Of a stretch of DNA of 64,000 nt, positions 34,811-46,519 are shown piece by piece; within the stretch, counting starts at the first letter, position 1; every line of letters starts with the position of its first letter. The translations under genes were made by a program, and so were the position numbers. The stretch is from Purshia tridentata (lineage: Eukaryota; Streptophyta; Magnoliopsida; Rosales; Rosaceae): the NCBI GenBank assembly GCA_003254885.1, contig QANT01007077.1, positions 1 to 64,000 on the forward strand, written 5' to 3'. Below the pieces are notes generated by a model. That model ran no database searches, was not told where the DNA came from, and was given only the letters and a program-made list of their open reading frames with translations.

Positions 34811-37018
34811 ATGAATTGGGTGAGGCAGAGAGTGTTGGTTTCTATGGGGAGGAAGTTGCATACTTATGATGGGCCAGGTGAAAGCTTGAAGACAAAGATG
34901 GCAGAGCTGGAGAAAATGAGGAAGAGAAAAAACACAAAGAAATTAAAACAACAAGTGTTTGTTGAGGTTCCAGAGCCTTTAACCTACCTAGACACAGCCA
35001 CTATGCCCATGATTCTCGCTGCTGTTGGCATAGCCCTCTTCGCTAAGCTCCTCATGATGGTAAAATTAACTATATCTTTAATTATTTTCACAACCCCATT
35101 TGTTTATTTGCTCCCTATTTCCTAAATTTTGTTTCTTTTATCATAATCTCTGAAAAGAATTTCATCTCATTGAATTTAATGATATTCATAGTTGTCTTTT
35201 GGTCTAAGGACTGTAAGGTTCTCACATTAATGGTGCTGTTTGTGTTTTGCAAGAAACAATCGTTGCATGCCATCCTTGCAAACGAGTCTCAGACCACATT
35301 GTTAACAATGGTTTTCTACTTCTTTGCACGTTATAATTGTTTAGTTTTGACAATGAAGATGTAAGTGGCTCTGACTGATCGAAAATATCAGATCTTTGAT
35401 GTGGAGGTTCCATATGTTGTCTTCTTTAATTAACCTGTCACTTGGTCATGTTTGATTTTTCAATGGAAGGTGAAATAAATAATAGATTCCATGTTGAGAG
35501 GAAAGTAGAGCTTTTCATGCAAAGGTTTTATTTGATGTTTCCTGGCAATAAAGGGAATAGATTGCCTCCTTTTATGTTGATGTTTTGGCTTCCATTGGTT
35601 TGCCTACTGAGTGAGTATGTCACTGATCTATAATGCTGGCAGTATGATGACTCAAGATCGCAAGAATTGATTGAGCGCAAAATAAAGAATGCTCCTGCTG
35701 AGCAAGGCACTGTTAGGATGCTCAGTCGTGAGGAGTGGGAAGAAATTCGAGAGGTGAGGCCCAGGACTCCGTTTGAATCCAAGCTTGCTCGTCCAAATGC
35801 ACGCCTAAGAACTGGAGAACCATTGCGCATGGTGAGGCACAAATTAATTTATACTTGTTTCACATAGTCTTGTTCATGGTTATATAATAGGCTAGGATCA
35901 TCTTGTTTTCCCACATTACCTCATGGTGTCATTTTGGGAATATACAATAGAAAATTGGTATAGCAACTCAAGTTCTAAAACTAATTGAACCCCTTGACAC
36001 ACCACACTTGTTTCCCCAAGCAGCCATATACAGCAATTGAGCCATTCAGTTTTGGCAGGACATCTAGACATGCCTAAATTGTGCAGGAAAAAACCACGTT
36101 TTTGATTTGGTTTCTTTTCTGCTTTCCTTTGGCCATTTACCATTTGGATATATATAAACTTGCATTCTTGAATAATCTGCTTAATGTAGCATTACTGCTG
36201 GTAATAACTAGCTTGCTGACCTTTTGTCAAGTTTTTTTAGTACTATTTTTTTGCCCTCTTGTTCTAAGGAGTTATATCCTGGTTTACCAACCATACTCTC
36301 TTGTTATATATGTAAATTATGATAGTGATTTACATGGAGTGATTCATTTTTAATATGATTATCATTTTTCTTAACACTAAATGATAATCTGATCTTCTTC
36401 CAACTCTTTCTTCTCTCATTCATTTTATTGGGTTTACCGTGTGAATATTATTACGAAAACATTCCCATAAATTTTGATAGCTTGGTTAATTCTGGTGCTC
36501 TAGTGGTAGTTTAAGGATGCATTAATTTGGTTTAATCATAATAATTTGCTCTATCGGTAGTTTAAGTACTAAGCAGCTTCCAAACTGTTTAAAACTTTGT
36601 GTTATGAACTTGCTATGTGTAACTGCCATGGTCAGTATCATGCAGTAGACGATCTCTACAATAATGTATTTTGATGCTTCTTGTTTTCATAATTTCGTTT
36701 CATTACCTACAGGGGAATTTCTTTACCTGAGCATCCAACAAGATAACAAATCATTCTACCTCACTAAAGCCTAATCCCCCAGTTATTAGTGACTCTCGTG
36801 CCACATATACTGTGCTATATTCCATTTTCCTGAAAAATGAAGTTTTTGTTTTTTTGGTACATATGCTTGTCCATATCTCTATTCAAAAAGTGAAAGAAAT
36901 GCTAAAGTTTGTACTTGCTCACATTCTTTTGCAGGAGGATTTGAAAGATTGGACCATTGATGTGCTCACGGATGCACTTGCTCGGGTTGAAGAAAGTGTT
37001 AGACACAGTTCCAAGTGA
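34811..37018 (+). CDS. Small conserved-looking plant protein with one membrane segment
   Basis: Three exons (34811-35059, 35643-35831, 36935-37018) join in phase 0 to a 173-residue protein. The N terminus (MNWVRQRVLVSMGRKLHTYD) is basic and Ser/Arg-containing, as in mitochondrial presequences. It is followed by a Lys-rich helix, then one hydrophobic segment (about residues 65-82, MPMILAAVGIALFAKLLMM) and an acidic/basic soluble tail. All introns are GT-AG and the codon pattern is steady, so I regard it as a real gene. I do not firmly recognise the family. A relation to the small mitochondrial protein GCD1 of Arabidopsis is a weak guess from size and location. Function is unknown. Confidence 0.8.
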
Positions 37019-37584
37019 CTTGTTCCCCATGTTTTGAGTAATGCTACATGGTGAGAATTGATTTCCTTTGAAATCTTGATGTCTACACTATCAGCAATCG
37101 TATACAATGATTGCTTAGGCAAAACTCTACGGATGGAATGCCATGGTATCAAACTACTTACCAACCAACTGGACATAGCATCTATGAGGAGCTCCTGAAA
37201 GAATATCTTTCAACCATGTGGTTCGATTTACTTTCTTTTCTTTTCTTTTTCTCGATATGATATGTTTATGATGGCCGCCACGAAAGGATGATCAAATTGC
37301 TGTAATATCTAAAACGTGTGTTTGCATATACTCTTGCTCTGCTTAACACGGAATGTACTTTTAAACGATCACAAATCATTGGCTTCACATTGTTCATTGA
37401 GTCCAGCAAATACGAGGGACAAGTGAGGAATAACACATGTAAGGGTTGAATTTAACATGATTCTAAAACCAATTCAAGTCTTAGATGTGTTATGATAGGT
37501 CATTATGCAGATAGTCAAGTGCAGTCAGCTTGCATTGCATGTGAATATGTGATGCTAGCCAGACACGAGAGAGTGACAGAACCC

Positions 37585-37679
37585 GTGTACAATTTTGTTC
37601 AATTGTTTGGCCTACACACGATATTATGAAACACCTGTGTACGATTTTGTTCAATTTTTGGGCCTACATGATATTATGA
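37585..37679. repeat. 52-bp imperfect tandem duplication
   Basis: GTGTACAATTTTGTTCAATT at 37585 recurs as GTGTACGATTTTGTTCAATT at 37637 (period 52), followed in both by GGCCTACA and GATATTATG. It runs into the orphan frame that follows. Confidence 0.75.
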
Positions 37680-37936
37680 TGTCGGCTTTCCAATGGCAAA
37701 CAGTGACATCTTGGGCTGCAGCTGCTGAAGTATTATTATCTTTATCTCATTTGCTATCGTCAGGGTCAAAAAACCTTGTTCCACCCTTCAAGTTTAGATC
37801 TGCTTCTGGAAATATTCCTTCAAGAACTACCACCAAGACACAGCAAAACTCAAACTTATCCACCGTGACAAAGAACTCAAAAAGCTCACTTCCCCATGAG
37901 GTTATGGCCCATGCTAGAGGTGTTAAAAAAACTTGA
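37595..37936 (+). pseudogene. Orphan coding-like fragment (113 codons), unrecognised
   Basis: A 113-codon frame has a composition unlike its AT-rich surroundings. It reads like real protein from MMSAFQWQTVTSWAAAAEVL through a Ser/Thr/Lys/Asn-rich tail (TTTKTQQNSNLSTVTKNSKS). No start context, splice structure or family is evident, and it ends abruptly in ordinary DNA. It may be a piece of a host gene left by duplication or carried by a transposon, or a small exon of an unannotated gene. I do not recognise it. The 5' part overlaps a 52-bp tandem duplication. Confidence 0.3.
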
Positions 37937-40900
37937 CTTTGAAACTTGATGTGTGTCAGCTTGATTCATTCAGCTGCCAATGGTGTCTAAGAAATAGAAG
38001 AAAGAGACCAAGCCGGTGCCTAACTCCATTTTTAATGTGTAATCTGACATAGCACAGCCGGTGGTGGATAATAATACTTTTTCATGTAACCAAGTATGTG
38101 ATGTTTCAGTGGTACCATTTTCTTTCTGTTGTTGCTTACACATACAATTACTTATTCTGCCTCTCTCTTTAGCTCATAGGACAATGCTATTGTTCCAACA
38201 TATTTTAACAATTTTTATTTTTCACATTATGTATCATCACTTTAGTGGACATGATTTTTCTTTTCTTTTTTAGGTTTTTATTTTTTATTCTCCAATGTAT
38301 AATGTCATGTAAGTTAGAAAATAAAAGTTAAGAAACAACGTTCGGAAAAATAGTACCTTCCTTAGCTCATAAGATAATTTTAGTACATTTGTAATACTAC
38401 AACACCATGTGATATTACCAACATGTAAAAAAATCCATAAGTAAGCATAAAAATACATTGTATGAAAATAAAATATGTCCCTAGTTCTTATAACCTAAGT
38501 AATTACACTATGTGGCGATATATTAGTTATAAAAAAATTAAAAAAGCAGTTGAATAAAGTTCATCTCATCTCTCTTAAGATTCTAAATACAAAAACACTT
38601 TTGAGTTATTGGTTGCAATTAATAACTCTAATTGAATCTTAATCATTGGTATACTCGAAATATTAAATTAAATTATATCTCTCAAAGTATTGAAAATAAA
38701 TTATGATATTATAGCTCTAGGACGGTGGCGTTCCAACTCTAGTGGAATGCAATTTTTAAAGAGACTGAGTTACCATTATTGGCAGTATTTAAGCTTTTAA
38801 TAATCAAAATATATTATAATGAGTAAATTTGATTGGCATAATGAACCATTACATAAGGACAATATATTAAAAATTGACAAATATAGAAATTAATGTGGCT
38901 AGTTGCCTTAGTTGGACACACACGAACACGTACGACGACTATAATGATTTAATTTGTGTTTCTGAACGGCAAATTTAATTCAATGTCGGCCAAAACGGTG
39001 CCGTATGAGCTCACTGGTGGTGACTGCAAATAAGCAATATAATCACAAAGTTTCAGACACCTGGCCTGGATGTGTCTCTGGGTTATTAAAAATAAAAAAA
39101 AAGGGATGACATATGGGATTGTGTTCCATATTTTTAAAACTTATCCTGCGCCAAAAATATTGATATTTTTTTGCTTGCCCATGATTCCATTGATGAATAT
39201 AATCTCGTATATCTGATTTCTGGCGTTTAGTGTAAACTACAAGGAAGTTTAATTATATATATTTGGTTAAGTGATGCAATTTTTGTTCTTTCATTATCAT
39301 TCAAAATTCAAGTCTAACATATATATGAGTTTATGAAGCTTGAAAAGGGTGAAGTTATTCAACCACCAGGCCTAGCTAATACGTAATTAACACGTGGGTA
39401 TATATACAAATAGATAATGAAAACACATGAAAAATGTGAGTGTTGGTTGGGTTGGAAAAAATTGGAATGGTTCTTGAACTTGTCAAATGAAAAATAGTTG
39501 ATTGTACAAACTTTTATTTACACAAAATTAAGACACTATCGACCCTTAATTTTGTTTATCTATAGTATGGTACGGCTTATAAAATGAATTTGAATTCTTA
39601 AATGTCAAAGCTTCTTGCTAGTTTCTGTCCAGAGATGAAGATAGCTTTAAATCAACTAGGACAACCGAAAAGTTGATCCATAAATGGTGGCATTGATTCA
39701 AAGTTAGAAAGCCTTAATTATTTAAGCATGGGGGTATCAAATTCAGGCACGTAAAAACACACTTCAAATATGAACAAACAAAAGCCTGCAATACAATTAA
39801 GTATTGCTTTCTTTGACCTCTAGGCCTCCATCAATGGAACTTAATATATATAATTGACCTGTGAAGAATAATTCTCAGCTATTATATTTGTTTTCTTTAA
39901 TTAATTTATTCTCGATCGATCAGGAATGTCTATGTTCAAAAATAAAAAACAAATTAACAAATCATCCTACAACAATAATGGGATACATTAGTCTGGTTTA
40001 ATTGCTTGCCAAGCATATATATATGCATGCATCTAGCTAGCTATATATACATATGTGTGCACGTAACATATATATAAAAACTTATTATTTATTTGAGCAT
40101 TTGAATTTTAAGTTTTCCAAGTCTGGCTTCAAACAAATTTTTAAATCATGCACTTGATGTTGGAAACATTTTAGAGTGAAACGTTTTTATACGTCTTATT
40201 TCTAATAATTTATCAGAGACGTCGCTTTTTAAGAGTAGGCAAATAATTATTATAACTATATATCTTTGAACTCTAAAAGTTTAGAATTTCAAATTTTAAA
40301 TTTTTTATATATGATAATGATTTTTATGAGTACTAAAGAAAAAATAAAATCATGTGAATGTATAAGAATGGCTCTAAAGTCTTGGTTTTATAGTTTGCTT
40401 TGAAGTTTGAACCCCATCATCTCAAACTCAACCTAGCTTACAACAACCGCACTTATATCAGAGAGCATATTCTTTATTTAATTTGGTATTCGTTTTAGTA
40501 CCAGGTTTTTAATCTTGGTCATCTCACTCTCACTTATTATTCTTTGTTTCTCTCTCTACTCTCTCTTCAATAGTTAAGATTGAAGACTTAATACCAAAAC
40601 AAGTATCAAGTTAGATAAAGAATCTAATCTCGTTATATCGTGTTGCTCACATACATGCCATGATGGCATGAGTATTTGCTGCAAAGGTTATATGCTCAGT
40701 GGACTCAGACCCAAAAATAAAATTACAGTCAAGGACTTAATAAAACATTGGGTATCAGAAATTTGAATGTCTGCAGCCATACGTGAAAGCAAATAAATAT
40801 GACAAAATATGATGCTTAAAATGTAAATGAACAGCAAACGTGCGACAATACGTCAAGGATATGTATATTATTGGACCTCTTGGAACCTTATTTAAGTTAT

Positions 40901-43000
40901 TAATGTCTAATTAATTATGTTAATCCCGAAGTTGACTGTTCAAATATGTATTTCCACAATATACGTACTCTCACAATTTTAAATTACTTGCTTCAAGTTT
41001 AGAACTCGATAATGATGGTTTGTTTACAATAAGCACAATCGTCTAGGTGGTCCAGGAGGACCAAGACACCAAGTGAAATTAACTTGTAACATGCTTTCTT
41101 TTTTTGTTTTTTTATGTGGATATTTTAATTTCTGGGGGTCTTGTGCCATAATCACCAGACCATTTATTATAATAATGGGGGTTTAAAGACTAATTAATAA
41201 CAATAATAAATAATTAAATTAAATTAATAATGCCGAGACAAAACCAGCACCTCAGTTTCCCTTGCTAGGAGGTAGCATTGATGCCCCCTAGCTACCTGTT
41301 TTCATGGCCGGTGATATTTATCATTTTTTTTTTTAATTAATCCTCAAACTCCACATCTTGATGATGTGTACAAATGACTGAATTTCATAGAGTATTTTTC
41401 TCTATTTTGACAATCACCCAAAACGATAGTTTTATGAATTAATTAGTAAAATTATTTGAGCAACATTTACATATGTAAAGTATTATTAATTTACTTTTTA
41501 ATTCACTCATACATTTATACAATGTGGAAAAACATATAGTATTGTTGCGTAGAAAAGATACACTTGGTAAATATGAGTATTAACATGAACCAATAATATT
41601 AGGCCTTCCCACACATATTTGATGGTGACCCAAGGCAACAGTGAGTCACAATTACAACATAATAGTGTAAAAGATGGAATATGAACATCATAAAAGTTGG
41701 TAATTAATTAATTAATTAATTAATCTTTGTTTAAGCTTAATTAGGCCTCCGGGGTCCATGGCATATAGAATTTTCTCAAACTTTATAGCATGGTCTTTCT
41801 TTACCCACTAGTCCACCCACTAAAAGAGAAAGGATATGCATCAGCCCGGTTTCATTAACCTAAAACTTAAACTAGAGTAGGAGATGTGCAAGCTTCCATT
41901 TTTAATTAGCTTATTAATTATATGTTGGTTAATGCTTATCTGATGATGATTAATTAAACAACAATATTGCATTTATCACATTTTTATTCTATCTCATATG
42001 GCAATTTACATGGTATTCATATATTGGATACTAAAAAAGTACAAATAAAAACCCTAAAAATAAGAAAATACCTTGCCAATATAATAATGACACATAAGAT
42101 GGTACAACAAACATGGTATGAAAATATAGTAAGAATAACATTATTGTTAATTAAAATAAGTGAAGCTTGGCCAAAAAAAAAAATTCAAAAGAACTGAAGA
42201 ACCCATATGCTATGTTAGGATCATTGTCCAACCCCCACCATAGCACCTCCTCCTAGTCTCTTCTCTAATTTTGTTAATTTTCCTTGTACCAATGGAAATT
42301 GAGTCGATTGTCTAAATTTTAAACTGAGAGTGCTTCTCTCCTGCCGAAGGAGAGATGCATAGCGTTATTGTGCATTGTGCAGAAGGGGACCACCTCGGTG
42401 TGTGTTGTCCATTTTTTCTCTCCATAGGAAATTAAAATTCTCTCCTATCAATTTTTTTGAATCTAATAAATTTTAAACTTAAGTAGTCCTCTACAACTTT
42501 AATATAAACAATATGTATATAATTCAATGACTACCATGACAATCTATGTTTAACAAATAAGTAGGTCCCTTTAACGGTGTGGATTAGCTGATCGTAACCA
42601 TGTTTAATCCAACCCTATTTAGCATTAGGCCAATTTGACATTGAGAGAAAGGGCAAGCCAAGCTAGGTCATAAATTATGCTTGACCTAAGCTAAACTAAT
42701 GGCCAAGAATCATGTTTCCCATTAAGGATTCGAGCTGTGGATGCTAGACCAAAACTTTTGATAGAAGATTTTCTAGATGTCTTGGTTGAGATTCGTCTAT
42801 AATTTTTGTTATGCTCGCACACAATTTTTTTGTTTTTTTTCATATTTGCATGCTTATAATTTAGTATTTTTTTGACCAATAATTTAGAAGTGAGTTTGAA
42901 TGCAATTAAAAGAGCAAATAAGTTGCACTGAAATTAGAAAAATATAAATTATAATGCGTTTTGCAGTTGATTTATGCCGTCATCCCGTAACATTTCACCC
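37937..43000. other. Gene-poor AT-rich DNA
   Basis: Five kilobases hold no supportable gene on either strand. Visible items are poly-A/T runs, palindromic TATATATGCATGCAT and CTAGCTAGC words near 40015-40045, a (TAAT)6 run at 41701-41724, and a perfect 8-bp hairpin TCTCTCCT-GCCGA-AGGAGAGA near 42337-42357. Frames of 60-80 codons here are AT-rich and featureless. Confidence 0.55.
41701..41724. repeat. (TAAT)6 microsatellite
   Basis: Six exact TAAT units lie in the gene-poor stretch upstream of ARF2. Confidence 0.9.
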
Positions 43001-43700
43001 CCCAACCTAACCATAGTCACGCAACCCCCGTGTCAGGATTAGGACGCGACCAAATTTTTGAGAAACCGTAGAAAAGCACTCGCGACTTGAGGCATTTATT
43101 CTCAAGACCCACGTGTGCCCGAAAAGGATTTCTCCGCCACGTGGCGATACGCTACTGGCAATTCAGTTGTCCCCCATAAAAGTTCCTCAACTGAAACGCA
43201 ATACCCATTTGAAGTCCACAAAATCACAATTTAAAACCATTTCAAGTCCGTAACCGTTATTGGGCTCGTGGTCCGTAATGGTGACGTTGGCTGTGATAAA
43301 GCCGGTGGGCCCCTTCGGTGAGGTTTAGCATGCTAAGTAAAAAAAAATTAGAAATAATAGAGAACATGTTAAGGGTAGATTGGGATGAGAGAGAAAGAGA
43401 AAGTTAGAGTTAGAGAGAGAAAGACATGACGGGGTTCGGTCTGTGGGTTAGGGGTCAGGGGTGAGGGATTAGGGGGTTGTCAAAATTGCTGAGGGGAGAG
43501 GAGGCAGAGGACGCCCGGGCCCACAACTCGGGTTAATTGTAAGCTAATTAGGAGACACCTATTGGGGCGGGACCCACCCGATTTACGGAGAGAAAAGAGA
43601 GGCGTATTCGGGTCTTTATTTTCTCCAGCTCCACCCGCCAGTCAGACTATCTTTACCCTCTTTTTGGTAAAGGACCATCTCGTGAGTAGAACTCCACATC
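43000..43700. promoter_or_regulatory. GC-rich, G-box-bearing island inside gene-poor DNA
   Basis: Composition changes sharply from AT-rich to GC-rich and GA-rich. Two ACGTG elements lie 27 bases apart: CCCACGTGTG (core from 43111) and a perfect CACGTG at 43138-43143. Then come GA-rich stretches (43385-43425), G-rich runs (43440-43500) and CCCGGGCCC near 43514. This looks like a plant promoter plus leader, but the following 85-codon frame (43562-43819) shows no domain. It may drive a non-coding RNA, be an orphaned promoter, or be a distal ARF2 element. Confidence 0.35.
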
Positions 43701-46260
43701 TCGGAATATACATTTTTGCGGAATATGTCGACATATTTACTAAAAAAGATAATGTGAAATATGGGAAGCATTGTGTAGATCCTTTGAGTTTCCAAGTAAT
43801 TTCAATATCATTTCATTAATTACTTTTTAAACTATCCCTTTTTAATTGCTTGGGCCACAAGTTTCAACTAGCCATTTTACCTTTGGATCTTGATTTTTCA
43901 TAGTTTCTTTAATTATATTTGAGTAATTTTTTTCTTTGTTTTCCCAACATTCAAATTTTAACGTGAAACTGTTACTAAAAGTCAATAATTAATTTAATTA
44001 AATTAAATGCCATTTATTTGCTTTTTTTTTGGTGAGAGGAACATTTTTTCTTGTGTTCTCACTTGTCATTCGGTTTTAATTTTAATTTCTTAAGTGAGCT
44101 GTTTTCAATTGTATATGAGTAATCTATGAACAATTTAAGAAGAGGTATCTGAACTAATTACTACCATAATTTATTCTCCTTTTGTTTTTTTACAAATTTT
44201 TACTCTATTATACAAAATGACAACATATGGACTTTATGAAAATTGTGCGGGCCCCGTTATACAGTGGGACCCACATAATTTTTGATTGAAGACTCAAATC
44301 GTGAAGGGTTAGGTAATGGACACAATTGATAGAAAGTATGAAACCTCGTTGTACTATGGTGGTGAATGTAGAGCATTCATACTACATCAATTAGCGAAAC
44401 TGTATCACTTCATTTTAATGAAAGCTTGTTTGGTTTGGGTGTGTCATGTCACATGTGTGACCAAATTACGCACGTTTTATTTATTTTTCTTGCTTTGTAT
44501 TTATATTGATGTGTTGTTTAAGTTCTCACCACGTTAATACAAGGTCTCCTACAAATAAAATAAAATAATAATAATAATAATAATAATAAATAATAATAAT
44601 AATGCAAGGTTCGGTGTAAGATATATACCATGTTGGTGTCCAATTTTGATTTGGTATCTCACATGCATAATGCATTTGCGATATACGAAGATGTTAACAC
44701 ATACTGCTCTTCTTCTTTTTTGTTTCTCTTTTTTTTCAATGCTCCCCATTATTCATTTAATTATTTAGTTTTCAAGTTCGTGAATACTAATTTTGTTTTT
44801 GGTCATTGTAATTTGTAAATTTGTAATTAAGTGGTTCGTATTAATATTTGCCTCCAACCCTTATTGGAGGAGTTCTTCTAACCCCTCACATGACAAATTA
44901 ATCCATACATTAATAAAAGACTTTTTATCATAAATAATTTCTCAAATTTCACTAAAACATCAATCTAATTCTTAAAGTGCAATTTCACTCAATGTTATTT
45001 CTTATTTTTGTTTTATTGGAGGGATCAAATTGATGTTCAATGACAAATATAAGGGATGACATTGGATGAAAATGCGCTTTAGGACAAATTGATGTTTGAG
45101 TGAAAGTTGAGGGACTATTTGTGATAAAAAAAAATCTGAATAAAAATATAAAAAATAATATATTTTTGTGAGAGGGAGTTTAAGGAACTTCTCCCACAAG
45201 CATTCGACACAAGTATTGATAACATATCTTGTCCATATATTGTTCGAATGGAAGAGGGCCCACAATGGCTCTCATGAAACAACTTTTTGTTGAGTCTTTT
45301 AATTATAAGATATATATGTATATGCTTAATTTCACTTTTGGCCTTTGTAGTTTGCCCAAGTTATGGTCATGTACTTTATAAATCATTGCAATTTAACGAT
45401 ATGTTAATATTTTTGTCTATTAATTCGTTCATTTTGTTATTGAATCACTAATAATTTATAAAATACATGACTAAAATCGTAATGCTTTGTAATAATGTAC
45501 ATGACTGATAACGCAATAAATTTGGCTATTTAATAAATGAAAATGTCAACGTCTACTTAGATTTCAACGATTTTTAAAATATATACCAAAATCATAACAA
45601 TTTAAATTAATGAACTAAAACTAACTTTATCTAAACTACATGGACCAATAGTGAAATGTGGCATATATATAGAGAGCTTACATTTATGAATTATTTGAAT
45701 AAATTTACTTAAGAGATTTTTTAGGTCGATTATGAATTGTAATTTGATAATTAGAATCGTGTGTTTTGCAAATCTTCGATAAATAATTATCAATATAAAA
45801 AAATTTCTAGAGATAAACATAGTATTTTTAATGAACATTAAAATAATCATTAGTTAATAAAATGATTAACCGAGTATGAGATATATCTATATATTATTTT
45901 TTTATCAAACAATATCAAGAAAATGAGGAAAACATACGAACCATACTACATATATTTAATCCTAAATTTCTATATATAAAAATGCCTAAATAGCCTAAAA
46001 TTTCGACCCATAAAAAAGGGAAAGGAGTGTGAAGAATGAAAAAGACTTGCATGCCCCCGAAAAATGCAACTTATGTCTCACATATATAGATCATGTGACT
46101 AGCACGTGACCAATTAATATATATGTGACAATGAGACACAAGTCTGTGTATCCGGGGCATGTAAGTTTTTATCGCGAAAAATATATGACCCTTTGGCGCT
46201 GATGCGGTGACCCAGTCCCCTTTGCTTTGTGAGTTTGTGTAGGGTGGAAACGAACAGTTT
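43701..46260. other. Gene-poor AT-rich DNA
   Basis: No gene is supported. An (AAT)n run lies at about 44564-44603. The rest is AT-rich, with short frames lacking motifs. A CACGTG G-box occurs at 46103-46108, at the start of the cluster described in the findings. Confidence 0.5.
44564..44603. repeat. (AAT)n microsatellite, interrupted
   Basis: About a dozen AAT/TAA units run together with one interruption. It is a simple repeat and probably length-variable. Confidence 0.85.
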
Positions 46261-46519
46261 GAGAAGGAAGAGTCAAGACTCAAGAGACTGTTAAGTAAGA
46301 TGTTTTTTATTTTAATTTTTATTGTTTTATTATTACTATGTGGAATATCACCTTTTTTTGGGACTAAGATTCCTCCATTTGTTGCTTTATTGAGAAGGAA
46401 GAGTCAAGACTCAAGAGACTGTTAAGTAAGATGTTTTTTATTTTATTTTTTATTTTTTATTATTACTATGTGGAATATCACCCTTTTTTGGGACTAAGAT
46501 TCCTCCATTTGTTGCTTTA
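46261..46519. repeat. Recent 129-bp tandem duplication
   Basis: Copy 1 (46261-46389) and copy 2 (46392-46519) both run from GAGAAGGAAGAGTCAAGACT to CTCCATTTGTTGCTTTA. They are nearly identical: I count only a few substitutions plus small length changes in T runs. High identity in non-coding DNA implies a young event. Confidence 0.95.

Noticed and set aside
40733-40765. TTGGGTATCAGA as a retroelement primer site
   Set aside because: No end repeats or flanking duplication could be seen nearby. A short match alone is not enough.
42333-42361. Perfect 8-bp hairpin (TCTCTCCT / AGGAGAGA) as a miRNA precursor
   Set aside because: The stem is far too short for a plant miRNA precursor and I know no matching mature sequence.
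43562-43819. 85-codon frame after the GC island
   Set aside because: It has no recognised domain, its C-terminal half is ordinary AT-rich intergenic sequence, and no splicing pattern is evident.
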